Notes: generated from the letters alone by a model not told the origin. A stretch of 64,000 bases of DNA from Agrococcus sp. ARC_14 (GCF_022436485.1 NZ_JAKUDO010000001.1:868001-932000), one strand, 5' to 3'. Counted from the stretch's first letter, positions 1-9,193 are shown. Translations and numbers: made by a program.

Positions 1-80
1 TCGTGCACGCGCTGCCCGACCGCGCGGTGGCAGCCGAGCCGAGCCGCGCGCGCGTGCCGGTCGGCTCGACGCTCCGCTGA
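1..80 (+). CDS. C-terminal end of an unidentified protein (partial)
   Basis: An open frame enters from the left edge and stops with TGA at 78-80. It would encode about 25 residues ending in RVPVGSTLR. GC-rich third positions and the convergent gene at 157 fit the end of a plus-strand gene. Too little is present to assign a family, and the frame could be open by chance. Confidence 0.35.
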   Translation, partial: VHALPDRAVAAEPSRARVPVGSTLR

Positions 81-91
81 GTGCCCCGCTG

Positions 92-135
92 GGTCTCGCC
101 ACGCGTCGCGCTGCGTGCGGCGCTCCTCGACCTTG
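92..135 (+). repeat. Diverged copy of the GTCTCG...CTCGACC extragenic repeat
   Basis: This stretch starts with GGTCTCG and ends with GCTCCTCGACCTTG. The spacing resembles the copies at 53941-53987 and 59074-59120. It lies in the gap between two convergent genes, a usual site for extragenic palindromic repeats. The match is partial, so membership is tentative. Confidence 0.4.
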
Positions 136-156
136 ATCACCGCACGGTGAGCGGGC

Positions 157-897
157 TCAGCTGCCGACCAGGAAGCTCCCCAGCTGCTGCTGGAACCACC
201 GCAGCATCGCCTCCTCGCCGTCGTCCCGCGCGGGTGAGACGAGCATCCGGCATCCCAGCTCGTCACGCCACGCCTCGGCGATGTGCAGCGGATGCACGGG
301 ATCGCGGGGGCTCGCCAGCACCACCGTCGGTGCAGCGATCCGCAGCTCGCCGGGCACGTAGGCGGCGTTGCGGGGAATCTCGGTGAGGCGGATGCGTCGC
401 TCGACCGCGCCGGGCTGGGTCACCTGAGCCTCGATCGCGCGGGCATGCGCGGGCGACTCGTGCGCGATGGCGCGCCATGCGCCCGATGCGCGCAGGTGGT
501 CGAGCGCCCGCTGCTGCCGGTGCTCGCCCAGCAGTCGCCCGAGGAGCGGGAAGATCGCGAGGTTCGGCGGCAGCGGCTGGGGCGTGAACGCCGGGCGCAC
601 GAGTGCGACGCGGTCGATCGGGAAGCGACCTGAGCGGGCGATGATCGTGGCGAGCGCTGCGCCGAGCGAGACCCCCACGATCGACACGGGCGAGCCGTCG
701 CCGACGCGCACGAGCTCGTCGGCCACCTCGCCGGCCAAGGCCTCGAGCGAGAAGTCGTCGGGCTCGCCGATGAGCGGGCTCGCGCCGTGCGCGCGCAGGT
801 CGGGGGCGAGCACCTGCACGCCTGCAGGCACGGCGCCGGCCAGGTAGCCACGCATGGCGCTCGAGTCTGATCCGAGCCCGTGGATGGCCAGCAGCAT
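157..897 (-). CDS. Alpha/beta hydrolase
   Basis: This 246-residue protein has the alpha/beta hydrolase layout. The oxyanion segment HGLGS is at residues 6-10, the nucleophile elbow GVSLG puts Ser77 at the tip, and DPVHPLH near residue 200 likely carries the acid and the catalytic His. There is no signal peptide, so it should act in the cytoplasm. The substrate cannot be read from the sequence. Its ATG overlaps the stop of the upstream nuclease gene by one base (TGATG), so the two are probably co-transcribed and translationally coupled. Confidence 0.85.
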   Translation of the reverse strand: MLLAIHGLGSDSSAMRGYLAGAVPAGVQVLAPDLRAHGASPLIGEPDDFSLEALAGEVADELVRVGDGSPVSIVGVSLGAALATIIARSGRFPIDRVALVRPAFTPQPLPPNLAIFPLLGRLLGEHRQQRALDHLRASGAWRAIAHESPAHARAIEAQVTQPGAVERRIRLTEIPRNAAYVPGELRIAAPTVVLASPRDPVHPLHIAEAWRDELGCRMLVSPARDDGEEAMLRWFQQQLGSFLVGS

Positions 898-1556
898 CAG
901 CGGCGCAGCAGCTCGAGCAGCCGGTCGGCGCGGTCGACGAGCGCGGCGATCTCATCCTCGTCGCGCTCGACCCAGTGGTGCTTGGGCGGGCCGACGGGCA
1001 CGAACTCCTGGTGCTGCTCCCAGACGAAGAGCGTGCGCTCGGCGCCCAGCACGTACTGCTGCCACCAGATCTGCCGAAGGTACGACTTCGGGATGCGGTC
1101 GAACGGCTTCGAGGTCGTCTTGATCTCGGCGAGCACGGTGCCGTCGTCGCTGATGCAGTCGGGCGTCGCGAGGTGACGGCGCTCCGGCACCGAGTGGAAC
1201 AGCGCATCAGAGGGCGAGAGCGAGAAGTGGTCGTGCACCCAGCTGGCGATGTGCGGCTCTCGCGCACGCCCGTGATCGGTGAAGGCGTTGCCGGTGAAGC
1301 CGCGCAGGCTGAACTTCTCGCGCGCGACGGTCTCGATCGAGCGCGGCGTCGAGAGCTTCGCCGCGTCGGTGGCGGTCACGCCCTGCGAGCGGGCGCGAAG
1401 CCACGCCACGCGATTGCTCGAGTGGGCGACGATGCGATGCACGTGCGCGGCGATGACGATGCGGGTCGCGGATGCGGTGCTCGGCACCGCGGTGCCGTCG
1501 CCCTCGGGCTCGATCACCTCGGCGAGATCGCCGAAGATGTCGAGCTGCGCGTCCAT
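897..1556 (-). CDS. YqaJ-like (PD-(D/E)XK) nuclease family protein
   Basis: This 219-residue protein resembles YqaJ/lambda-exonuclease-type nucleases. GVTATDAAKL at 59-68 is the typical entry motif. E100 (GRAREP), D133 (TPDC) and E144/K146 (EIKTTSK) fit the metal-binding PD-(D/E)XK core. A basic residue followed by IWWQQYVLGA matches the end of the family domain. YqaJ proteins are commonly phage recombination exonucleases that work with a RecT annealase. No RecT or other phage gene is seen here, and the gene pairs with a hydrolase instead. Function beyond nuclease-like is not supported. Confidence 0.75.
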   Translation of the reverse strand: MDAQLDIFGDLAEVIEPEGDGTAVPSTASATRIVIAAHVHRIVAHSSNRVAWLRARSQGVTATDAAKLSTPRSIETVAREKFSLRGFTGNAFTDHGRAREPHIASWVHDHFSLSPSDALFHSVPERRHLATPDCISDDGTVLAEIKTTSKPFDRIPKSYLRQIWWQQYVLGAERTLFVWEQHQEFVPVGPPKHHWVERDEDEIAALVDRADRLLELLRR

Positions 1557-1639
1557 TCAGCCATCGTCCCACGCCGCACCGACGCGGCGGGCCCGGCTCG
1601 CCTGCGCAGCGCGGGCGAGTCACATGATGGGATGTCGCA

Positions 1640-2635
1640 ATGGCGAGCGGATACGACGACCTGACCGAGGCCGAGCAGGTCGAGGCGCTGCGACCCGTCG
1701 CGATGCGCGCCGCCGAGGCGTTCGGGCTCGACGTCGCGCGGCTCGAGGTGCTGCTGCACGCCTACAACACGACCTTCGAGCTCGAGCAGCCGGATGGCCG
1801 GCGCTTCGCGCTGCGCCTCGGCACGAACTCGCACAGCACCGTCGAGCACGCGATCGCGCAGCAGGCGTGGATCGCCGCCATCGGCGAGCAGACCGAGGTG
1901 CGCGTGCCGGAGCCGCTGCGCACGCCCGACGGGCGCTGGTGCGTGGAGGTCGCTGCCCCCGAGCTCGGCCGCTCGCTGCTCGTGACGATCGCCGGCTGGC
2001 TCGACGGCGACGACGCCGACGTGCTCGACATCGTGTCGGCACGGGCGCTCGGGCGCACGATGGCCACGCTGCACGCGCAGGCCGATGGCTGGGCGCTGCC
2101 GGCGGGCGGCTCGCTGCCGCGGTTCGACGAGCCGCTGTTCGGCGACGAGGATCTGCTGGCGGCCGCACCCGGGCTGAGTGCGGGCGATCGCGCGGTGCTC
2201 GACGAGGCGCGGGCTCGCGCCGACGAGGTCTTCGAGCGGCTCTTCTCCGACGCCCGGTTGCGGCCGCTGCACGCCGACCTGCACGGCGGCAACCTCAAGT
2301 GGCACGAAGGGCGGCTCGCGGTGTTCGACTTCGACGACGCCGGCCTCGGGCTGCCGGCGCTGGATCTCGCGATCTCCGCCTTCTACCTGCGCGGGGAGGA
2401 TCCGGCGCTCGAGGCCGCGATGCGCGCTGGCTATGCAGAGCTCGCGCCGCTGCCGGAGGTCGCGCACACCGACTTCGAGACCATCGTGGCGTCGCGGCAG
2501 CTGCTGCTCGCGAACGCCTTGCTCGCCAGCAACACCGCCGACCTGCGCGCGCAGGCCGCCGACTACCTGCGCACCTCGGTGCAGCGCATCCGCCACTGGC
2601 TCGAGACCGGCAGCTTCACGCGCACTCCCGCCTGA
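1640..2635 (+). CDS. APH-type phosphotransferase
   Basis: This 331-residue protein has the aminoglycoside-phosphotransferase/choline-kinase-like fold. The catalytic loop HADLHGGN is at 211-218 (D213, N218) and the metal-binding segment VFDFDDAG at 228-235. The N-terminal lobe contains FALRLGTN, the usual nucleotide-lobe strand. Such enzymes transfer phosphate to a small hydroxylated molecule, and family members include homoserine kinase type II, fructosamine kinases and antibiotic kinases. Nothing in the neighbourhood identifies the substrate. The start ATG is preceded by GGGATGTC rather than a clear Shine-Dalgarno sequence. Confidence 0.85.
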   Translation: MASGYDDLTEAEQVEALRPVAMRAAEAFGLDVARLEVLLHAYNTTFELEQPDGRRFALRLGTNSHSTVEHAIAQQAWIAAIGEQTEVRVPEPLRTPDGRWCVEVAAPELGRSLLVTIAGWLDGDDADVLDIVSARALGRTMATLHAQADGWALPAGGSLPRFDEPLFGDEDLLAAAPGLSAGDRAVLDEARARADEVFERLFSDARLRPLHADLHGGNLKWHEGRLAVFDFDDAGLGLPALDLAISAFYLRGEDPALEAAMRAGYAELAPLPEVAHTDFETIVASRQLLLANALLASNTADLRAQAADYLRTSVQRIRHWLETGSFTRTPA

Positions 2636-2668
2636 GCGCTCGGTTCCGTTCGCTCAGCGCTGAAAGCA

Positions 2669-2715
2669 GACGCACAGGAAGCGCATAGCCTGGATTCGGA
2701 CGCACACATAGGAGA
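2669..2715 (+). promoter_or_regulatory. Promoter region of the OmpR-type two-component operon
   Basis: A TAGCCT -10-like box lies at 2686-2691. It is bracketed by two direct copies of GACGCACA at 2669-2676 and 2699-2706, 30 bp apart. AGGAG at 2711-2715 is the likely ribosome-binding site for the regulator. Direct repeats near three helical turns apart could be sites for an OmpR-family regulator, but this is inference. Confidence 0.4.
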
Positions 2716-2725
2716 CTCTGGCGAA

Positions 2726-3478
2726 ATGGATGGCATGACCGATACCGCTCAGCAGCAGCTGCGAGCCCAGCCCCGCCTCACCCGCCAGGACGGCTCGCCC
2801 ATCCGCGTGGTCGTCGTCGACGACGAGCAGAGCCTCGCCGACCTCGTCGCCATGGGACTCAAGTACGAGGGGTGGGATGTGAAGACCGCCGCCAACGGCC
2901 AGCAGGCGCTGCAGGCCGTGCGCGAGTTCCGCCCCGACGCCCTCGTGCTCGACATCATGCTCCCCGACATCGACGGGCTCACCGTCCTCCAGCGGCTCCG
3001 CTCCGCCGGCTTCGACGTGCCGGTGCTCTTCCTCACCGCGAAGGACTCGCTCGACGACCGCGTCGCAGGCCTCACCGCCGGCGGCGACGACTACGTCACC
3101 AAGCCATTCGGCCTCGAGGAGGTCGTCGCGCGACTCCGTGGCCTGATCCGCCGCACCGCGACCGCCGCCGAGGAGTCGAGCGTACTCTGGGTCGGCGACC
3201 TGATGATGGACGAGGATTCCTACGAGGTGCGCCGAGGCGGTCAGCAGGTCGACCTCACCGCCACGGAGTTCGAGCTGCTGCGCTACCTCATGCGCAACCC
3301 GCGCCGCGTGCTCTCGAAGGCGCAGATCCTCGACCGCGTGTGGTCCTACGACTTCGGCGGCCGCGCGAGCGTCGTCGAGCTCTACATCTCCTACCTGCGC
3401 AAGAAGATCGACACGCTCGGGCCGGCCATGATCCACACCGTCCGCGGCGTCGGCTACCAGCTGCGCGCCGCAGAGTGA
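2726..3478 (+). CDS. OmpR/PhoB-family response regulator
   Basis: This 250-residue protein has a receiver domain at about 26-140, with the acidic pocket VVDDE and phospho-acceptor D76 (LVLDIMLPD). The conserved Thr and Lys are in FLTAKD and YVTKPF. A winged-helix DNA-binding domain follows at about 155-248 and ends GVGYQLR. Architecture and companion kinase resemble actinobacterial MprAB/TcrRS systems. The histidine kinase gene starts 20 bp downstream. An alternative start is the second Met (2735). The signal and targets are unknown. Confidence 0.93.
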   Translation: MDGMTDTAQQQLRAQPRLTRQDGSPIRVVVVDDEQSLADLVAMGLKYEGWDVKTAANGQQALQAVREFRPDALVLDIMLPDIDGLTVLQRLRSAGFDVPVLFLTAKDSLDDRVAGLTAGGDDYVTKPFGLEEVVARLRGLIRRTATAAEESSVLWVGDLMMDEDSYEVRRGGQQVDLTATEFELLRYLMRNPRRVLSKAQILDRVWSYDFGGRASVVELYISYLRKKIDTLGPAMIHTVRGVGYQLRAAE

Positions 3479-3497
3479 TCGGCAGGAGCCTCCGAGC

Positions 3498-5045
3498 GTG
3501 ACCCAGGCAGCGGCGTCCGCCGCCCAGCTGGGCCGACGCATCCAGAATCCGTCGTCGTGGTCGTTGCGACGGCGGCTTCTGGTCGTGGTGGTGGCGCTGT
3601 TCGCGCTGCTCACCGCGGCCGTCGCGATCGCGAGCGTCATGACGATGCGCGTGGTGCTCGAGACGCGCGTCGACGAGCAGCTCGTCGAGCTCGCCAGTCG
3701 CACCGCCATCGACGTCGACCGCAACGGGGAGGCGCTCGTCGACCCCAACAGCGCGGCGGGAGCGATGTTCGCGATCCAGTCGGGCGACGGGCTCGGCACG
3801 AACTTCGTGCTCAACCGCCTCGGACAGAAGCTCGGACTGTCGTCAGGTGATCAGCAGGCCGTGATGGAGGCGCAGACGGATGCTGTGACGACCGTGTCAT
3901 TGCCGACCTACGGCTCCTACCGGGTCATCGCCCACCAGGTGGGCGATGTCCGCGTGATCGTGGGCATGTCCCTGTCCGACACGAACCAGACGCTCGCCGC
4001 GCTCGGGTTCGTCATCGCCGTCTCCGCCATCGCCGCCGTCACGATCGTGCTGCTGCTGGGCGACTGGATCATCCGACGCGCGCTGCGACCACTCACCTCC
4101 GTCATCGCGACGACCGAGCGCATCTCGCAGCTGCCGCTCGCCTCCGGAGACGCGCAGCTGACCAACCGGGTGCGTATCGAGGAGCCGGCGAGCGAGGTCG
4201 GCCGTGTGCAGGAGTCGATGAACCGGATGCTCAAGCACATCGAGGAGGCCTTCGACGCGCGCGCGCTCAGCGAGCGACGCGTGCGGCAGTTCGTCGCCGA
4301 TGCGTCGCACGAGCTGCGCACGCCGCTCGCCGCCGTGCGCGGCTACGCCGAGATCACCCGCAAGCACGACGAGGAGCTGAGCGAGGACACCCGCGCTTCG
4401 CTCGAGCGCATCGAGGCGGCCGCGCACCGCATGCAGGCGCTCGTCGACGACCTGCTGCTGCTCGCCAGGCTCGACGAGGGCCGCGAGCTCGTGCGCGGCG
4501 AGGTCGACCTCTCGCTCATGGTCGTCGAGGCCGTCGCCGACGCGCAGGCCGCCGGCCGCGAGCATCCGATCTCGCTCGAGCTGCCAGAGGAGCCCGTCGT
4601 CGTCGGAGGAGACCAGCTGCGGCTGCAGCAGATCGTCGCGAACCTGCTCGCGAACGCCCGTGTGCACACGCCCGACGGCACCACGATCGACGTGCGGCTG
4701 CGCTCCGAAGGCGACGACGCGGTCGTCGAGATCGTCGACGCGGGCCCCGGCATCCCCGAGGCCCTGCTGCACACCGTCTTCGAGCGCTTCGCGCGCGGCG
4801 ATTCGAGCCGCTCGCGCGCGACCGGCTCCTCTGGCCTGGGGCTCGCGATCGTGCAGGCGCTGGTCGATGCCCACCACGGCTCGATCAGCCTGGAGAGCGA
4901 GCCGGGTCGCACTGCCTTCACCGTGCGGCTGCCGCTGTGGCCGACGCCGGATGGCGAGGTCGCAGCGGTCGACGGCGCCGCGGAGGCCGGAGCGGTCGAC
5001 GGCTCGGTGCCGGTGCCGCCGTCGGCGTCGGCGCCCCCGTCGTGA
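3498..5045 (+). CDS. Membrane sensor histidine kinase
   Basis: This 515-residue kinase is partnered with the upstream response regulator. A membrane segment at about 27-48 and another at about 168-190 flank a periplasmic-side sensor region. A HAMP domain follows, then the HisKA box with H271 (DASHELRTPL), then the ATPase domain with NLLANARVHT, DAGPGIP and GLGLAIVQ. The C-terminus ends in an Ala/Pro/Ser-rich tail of about 40 residues. It starts with GTG preceded by AGGAG. It ends one base before the convergent NarL-type regulator gene, so transcription from either side must terminate within coding sequence or overlap. Confidence 0.93.
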   Translation: MTQAAASAAQLGRRIQNPSSWSLRRRLLVVVVALFALLTAAVAIASVMTMRVVLETRVDEQLVELASRTAIDVDRNGEALVDPNSAAGAMFAIQSGDGLGTNFVLNRLGQKLGLSSGDQQAVMEAQTDAVTTVSLPTYGSYRVIAHQVGDVRVIVGMSLSDTNQTLAALGFVIAVSAIAAVTIVLLLGDWIIRRALRPLTSVIATTERISQLPLASGDAQLTNRVRIEEPASEVGRVQESMNRMLKHIEEAFDARALSERRVRQFVADASHELRTPLAAVRGYAEITRKHDEELSEDTRASLERIEAAAHRMQALVDDLLLLARLDEGRELVRGEVDLSLMVVEAVADAQAAGREHPISLELPEEPVVVGGDQLRLQQIVANLLANARVHTPDGTTIDVRLRSEGDDAVVEIVDAGPGIPEALLHTVFERFARGDSSRSRATGSSGLGLAIVQALVDAHHGSISLESEPGRTAFTVRLPLWPTPDGEVAAVDGAAEAGAVDGSVPVPPSASAPPS

Positions 5046-5046
5046 G

Positions 5047-5727
5047 CTAGCCGCGTCGCGTGTCGCCGGCGGTGATGAGACCCGACTCGTAGGCGTACAC
5101 GACCGCCTGCGCGCGGTCGCGCAGCCCGAGCTTCGTGAAGATGCGGCTCACGTGGCTCTTCGTCGTCTGCTCCGAGATGAACAGCCCGCCTGAGATCTCG
5201 GCGTTCGAGAGCCCCTGCGCGACGAGCACGAGCACCTCGCGCTCGCGGTCGGTGAGCGCGTTGAGCCGGGGGTCTGGGGCTCGCCTGCGGGGCGCGGCGG
5301 AGACGTACTCGGCGATCAGCGAGCGTGTCACGCCGGGGGAGAGCAGGCTGTCGCCTGCGTGCACCGCTCGCACCGCGGCGACCAGCTCTGCCGGCGAGGC
5401 GTCCTTCAGCAGGAAGCCGCTCGCCCCGGCTCGCAGCGCGGCGAAGATGTAGTCGTCGACGTCGAAGGTCGTCAGCATCACGATGCGCGGCCGATGGCCG
5501 GAGATCTCGTCGGCGAGGATCGCGCTGGTCGCCTCGATGCCGTTGAGCTCGGGCATCCGCACGTCCATGAGCACGACATCCGGCTGCAGCGAACGCACCC
5601 GCGCGACTGCCTCGCGCCCATCGGAGGCCTCCCCGGCGACGACGATGTCGGGCTGTGCCGCGAGGATCGAGGCGAGCCCGAGCCGGAACATCTCCTGGTC
5701 GTCGACGACCAGCACTCGGATCGTCAT
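5047..5727 (-). CDS. NarL/LuxR-family response regulator
   Basis: This 226-residue protein has a receiver domain with DD at 9-10, D55 as phospho-acceptor (LMDVRMPE) and Lys in LLKDASP. A LuxR-type helix-turn-helix follows at about 150-212 (LTDREREVLVLVAQGLSNAEI). It is encoded downstream of the histidine kinase at 5724-6953, and the two genes overlap by four bases (ATGA). That makes this a typical two-gene NarL-type system. The stimulus and regulon are not evident. Confidence 0.93.
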   Translation of the reverse strand: MTIRVLVVDDQEMFRLGLASILAAQPDIVVAGEASDGREAVARVRSLQPDVVLMDVRMPELNGIEATSAILADEISGHRPRIVMLTTFDVDDYIFAALRAGASGFLLKDASPAELVAAVRAVHAGDSLLSPGVTRSLIAEYVSAAPRRRAPDPRLNALTDREREVLVLVAQGLSNAEISGGLFISEQTTKSHVSRIFTKLGLRDRAQAVVYAYESGLITAGDTRRG

Positions 5728-6953
5728 GCGCGCTCACCGCCGGCGGCCGGGCGTGCGGGGATCCTCGCGTCCACGATGAAGCCTTCCTGTCCGTCCGTGC
5801 CGATCTCCGCCGCGCCGATCTCGACCGTGCCGCCCACGGAGGCGACCCGTTCACGCATGCCGCGGACGCCGTGGCCGTCGATGCGCCCGCCCTCGCGCGC
5901 GGCACCGTCGACCAGGTCGTTGCGCACACGCAGCGCGATGTCGGCTCCATCCTGCCGCAGCGAGATCTCGATCGGCGCGTGCGGCGCGTGGCGCAGGGCG
6001 TTGCTCACCGACTCCTGCGCGACGCGGAACAGCACCAGCTGCGTCGCTCGCGACGGCGAGGGCTCGATCGGCTCGACGCGCAGCTCGACGGTCGCACCCG
6101 CCGAGCGGGCGGAGGCGACGAGCGCGTCGAGCCGCTCGAGGCCGGGCTGCGGCGCCGTGAGCACGTCGTCGGGGTCGCGCAGCACCCGCAGCAGCCCGCG
6201 CATCTCCTGCATGGCGGCGCGGGCGTCGTCGGCGATCAGCCCGAACTCCGCGGTCGCGGCCTCGTCGAGCGCGTCGAGCCGGTAGGCCGCCGAGGTGGCG
6301 CGCATGTGCACGAGCGACATGCTGTGCGCGACGACATCGTGCATCTCGCGCGCGATGCGTGCGCGCTCCTGCGCCCAGAGCACCTGCGCGCGCTCCGCAT
6401 CCGTCTCCTCCCGCGCCTCCGCGACCTCCCGCCGAGCGCGCCGCAGCTGCCGCGCGATGACGACGACGGCCAGCGCCAAGCCGCTGACGCCGCCCGCGAT
6501 GACGAGGTTCACGCTCCAGCCGCTGCCAGCCCCGAGCACGAGCTCGGCGACCAGCCCGATGGCACCGGTCGTCACGAGTGCCGCCGCCCAGGTGGCCATG
6601 CCCAGCTGCCATGCAGAGCGCAGCGCCACCACGATCAGCACGGCGGTGAGCGTGATCATGCCGATCACCGTGATCGGCCACGGCCCAGCCGCCGGCGTCG
6701 TCGAGAGGGCGATGCCGAGGATCGCGGCGAGCTGCGCGAGCGCGCCCGCCCACGGCACGATCGCCGCGAGCAGCACGCTGCCGCCCTGCAGCAGGCCGAG
6801 CACGAAGGCGATCGGCAGCGCGACCAGATGCACCGAGGCGTGCAGCGAGACGCTGAGGGTCGCGAGCACGATCGCGAGCGCCGGCCAGACGATCCACTCG
6901 GCGACCGACAGCGACCGCGCCTCACCCGCTCGCACCATCCGCATGACATCCAT
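5724..6953 (-). CDS. NarL-type sensor histidine kinase (HisKA_3)
   Basis: This 409-residue protein begins with about five to six membrane segments (residues 20-168) and no large external domain. A short linker leads to the HisKA_3 box EMHDVVAHSMSLV, with H205 as phospho-acceptor. A compact HATPase_c domain follows (VSNALRHA, GHGVRGMRERV). The layout resembles DesK/LiaS-like intramembrane-sensing kinases. It pairs with the overlapping downstream response regulator. Starts further in (Met4 or Met6) are possible. Confidence 0.92.
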   Translation of the reverse strand: MDVMRMVRAGEARSLSVAEWIVWPALAIVLATLSVSLHASVHLVALPIAFVLGLLQGGSVLLAAIVPWAGALAQLAAILGIALSTTPAAGPWPITVIGMITLTAVLIVVALRSAWQLGMATWAAALVTTGAIGLVAELVLGAGSGWSVNLVIAGGVSGLALAVVVIARQLRRARREVAEAREETDAERAQVLWAQERARIAREMHDVVAHSMSLVHMRATSAAYRLDALDEAATAEFGLIADDARAAMQEMRGLLRVLRDPDDVLTAPQPGLERLDALVASARSAGATVELRVEPIEPSPSRATQLVLFRVAQESVSNALRHAPHAPIEISLRQDGADIALRVRNDLVDGAAREGGRIDGHGVRGMRERVASVGGTVEIGAAEIGTDGQEGFIVDARIPARPAAGGERA

Positions 6954-7122
6954 GCTGCGACGCTACGGCCAGCCGGCGCTCGCGGCATCACCCTGCAGGG
7001 TGCACCGCACCCCTACTCGAGGGTCATGCGGCTCGACACTCGCGGGCGATGCCGTCGCCCTGCGCTCCCCGCGACGATCCCTGCATCGAGCCCGAGGCGC
7101 GGGCAGGAGCGGAGACGACGAG

Positions 7123-8451
7123 ATGACCACGATGCTGGAGCGGGCGACGACCACGACCAGAGCGGATGCGGTCTCGCGCGGCCGCAGGGACGCATCCGTC
7201 GACCTCGTGCGAGCGCTCTGCCTGCTCGTGGTCGTGGGTCTGCACGCGATGATGGTCGGCGTCAGCGTCGTCGACGGCGCCCCGGTGATCGAGAACGCGA
7301 TGGATCGCTGGGAGGGCTTCCCGCTCGCGAGCTGGGTCGTGCAGGTGATGCCGCTGTTCTTCGTGCTGGGCGGCTTCTCGGCGCACCGGCAGTGGACGGG
7401 CATGCGCGCTCGCGACCGCACCGCCGCCGACTACCTGGCGACGCGGCTGCGCCGACTGCTGCCTCCCGTCATCGGTGCCGTCGCCGTCACGGCGCTCTCG
7501 CTCGCCGCGCTGGTGGCCGCCGGGGTGCCGGCGGAGCTCGTCGGCGAGGCCGGCTTCCGCCTCAGCCAGCCGCTGTGGTTCATGGGCGTCTACCTGCTGT
7601 GCACGCTGCTCGTGCCGGTGATGGTGCGGATGCACGAGGTCGTCCGGGTGCGGACGACGCTCGCCCTCGCGGGGGCCGCACTGGGCATCGACGTGCTGCG
7701 GGCAGCGACGGGGGTCGACGCGATCGGCTTCGCGAATCTGCTGCTCGTCTGGCTCAGCGCGCAGCAGCTGGGGTTCTGGATCGCCGACGGCAGCGTCGAT
7801 CGGTGGTCGCGCGCCGTGCTGCTGCGGCTCGGTGCCGGAGCGCTGGCGCTGGCCATCGCGGTGTGCGCGGCGGGGCTCTCGACGCCCGACCTCTTCCAGG
7901 CGCTCAACCCGCCGTCGGTCGTGCTGGTGCTGCTGGGCGTCGCGCAGGCCGCGGCGATGGTGATGGTGCGCGACCGCCTGCGCCGCATCGCCGGTGCGCG
8001 CGTCGTCGCGAGGGCCGTTGGAGCGATCAACGCGCGCGCCATGACGATCTACTCCTGGCACATGCTGGTGCTGATCGGGCTCGCGGGGGCCAGCCTGGTC
8101 AGCCCGGCGCTGCTGCCCGAACCGCTCAGCGACGCCTGGTGGCAGTCGCGTCCGCTGTGGCTGCTGGCCGTCGGCGTGGCCACGATCGCGGTCGTGCGCA
8201 TGGCGGGCGTGCTCGAGACCGGAGCGCTCGCTGCCCGCATCGCAGCGACCGTCGAGGGCGCGGCGCCGCGCGCAGCGGGGATGGTCGCTGCCTATCTCTT
8301 CGGGGCCGCCGGCGTGCTCGCCGTGCTGGTCTTCGGCAGCCTGCCTGCAGTGTGGGCGGTGGCCGCGCTGGTGCTGGGGGCGAGCCTCATGGTCGCGCGG
8401 GGCGCGCAGCTCCAGCGCGCGAGCTTGCGCCGCGCATCCGTCGTGCCGTAG
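7123..8451 (+). CDS. Acyltransferase 3 family membrane protein
   Basis: This 442-residue multipass protein belongs to the acyltransferase-3/OatA-like family. The N-terminal segment SVDLVRALCLLVVVGLHA carries the family signature with a membrane His. PLFFVLGGFSAHRQW, RRLLPP and a late NARAMTIYSWHMLVL segment follow, with about ten to twelve membrane helices in all. These enzymes transfer acyl groups to cell-wall or lipid-linked carbohydrates at the membrane. The substrate is not predictable. The open frame extends far upstream, but the hydrophobic homology begins here. The ATG has a purine-rich GGAGACGACG upstream. Confidence 0.85.
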   Translation: MTTMLERATTTTRADAVSRGRRDASVDLVRALCLLVVVGLHAMMVGVSVVDGAPVIENAMDRWEGFPLASWVVQVMPLFFVLGGFSAHRQWTGMRARDRTAADYLATRLRRLLPPVIGAVAVTALSLAALVAAGVPAELVGEAGFRLSQPLWFMGVYLLCTLLVPVMVRMHEVVRVRTTLALAGAALGIDVLRAATGVDAIGFANLLLVWLSAQQLGFWIADGSVDRWSRAVLLRLGAGALALAIAVCAAGLSTPDLFQALNPPSVVLVLLGVAQAAAMVMVRDRLRRIAGARVVARAVGAINARAMTIYSWHMLVLIGLAGASLVSPALLPEPLSDAWWQSRPLWLLAVGVATIAVVRMAGVLETGALAARIAATVEGAAPRAAGMVAAYLFGAAGVLAVLVFGSLPAVWAVAALVLGASLMVARGAQLQRASLRRASVVP

Positions 8452-8462
8452 TCTTGCGACAT

Positions 8463-8600
8463 ACCAAAGACCGCTGGTCGTTGGCGCGTGCTCGAAAGGT
8501 GCGCGACAACCGAAGGCTTGCTCGTGAGAGCGAAGGCCCGCGCAGGTGCGAATGTCCCGTCGAGGACCGAGCTCCAGCGCATGCGCCGGAGCTCTTTTTC
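8463..8600 (+). promoter_or_regulatory. Ribosomal protein L10 leader of rplJL
   Basis: The rplJ 5' leader begins with CCAAAGACCGCTGGTCG, typical of actinobacterial rplJ leaders. It contains the GGTGCG/GCGCAGGTGCGAAT elements of the L10 leader, where L10(L12) is known to bind and repress its own mRNA. The region ends in a hairpin with a T-run (8569-8599). The family assignment rests on motif resemblance and position, not on a covariance search. Confidence 0.75.
8569..8599 (+). terminator. Terminator-like hairpin in the rplJ leader (possible attenuator)
   Basis: GAGCTCC (8569-8575) pairs with GGAGCTC (8588-8594), and the inner GCG/CGC bases can pair as well. Five T residues follow at 8595-8599. 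This is a well-formed intrinsic terminator 42 bases before the rplJ start, so transcript attenuation in addition to L10 autoregulation is plausible. Confidence 0.7.
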
Positions 8601-8641
8601 ATGTGTGAGCCAGGGAAGCCGGCAACGATGCAAGGAGCACC

Positions 8642-9160
8642 ATGGCGAACAAGGAAGCTGCGGTCGCCGAGCTCTCGAACCTCTTCGAGACCTCGAACGC
8701 CGTTCTGCTGACCGAGTACCGCGGTCTCACCGTCGGCCAGCTGAAGACGCTGCGCCGTGCGATCAGTGAGCACGCAACGTACGCCGTGGTGAAGAACACG
8801 CTCACCAAGATCGCAGCCAACAACGCCGGCATCTCGGCGTTCGACGAGTCGCTTGCCGGCCCGTCTGCGATCGCATTCGTGCACGGCGACCCTGTCGCCG
8901 TCGCGAAGGAGCTGCGTGCCTTCGCCAAGGCGAACCCGGCGCTCGTGGTCAAGAACGGTTTCTTCGACGGGAACCCGCTCACGGCCGACGACGTCAACAA
9001 GCTCGCCGACCTCGAGTCTCGGGAGGTGCTGCTGGCCAAGCTGGCAGGTGCCTTCAAGGCCTCGCTGTTCGGCGCTGCCTACATGTTCAACGCACCGCTC
9101 GCCCAGGCCGTTCGCACGGTCGAGGCACTGCGGGTCAAGCAGGAGTCCGCGGCCGAATAG
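8642..9160 (+). CDS. rplJ: 50S ribosomal protein L10
   Basis: This 172-residue protein matches L10. The N-terminal half carries [18 protein letters not shown] and [12 protein letters not shown], and a C-terminal helix ends at residue 172. L10 anchors L12 dimers to the large subunit to form the stalk that recruits translation GTPases. AAGGAG at 8632-8637 gives the ribosome-binding site. It is the first gene of the rplJ-rplL operon and is preceded by the L10 leader, through which it is expected to autoregulate. Confidence 0.97.
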   Translation: MANKEAAVAELSNLFETSNAVLLTEYRGLTVGQLKTLRRAISEHATYAVVKNTLTKIAANNAGISAFDESLAGPSAIAFVHGDPVAVAKELRAFAKANPALVVKNGFFDGNPLTADDVNKLADLESREVLLAKLAGAFKASLFGAAYMFNAPLAQAVRTVEALRVKQESAAE

Positions 9161-9193
9161 GCCACGGTCAGTACTAGAAACAAGGAGATGACG

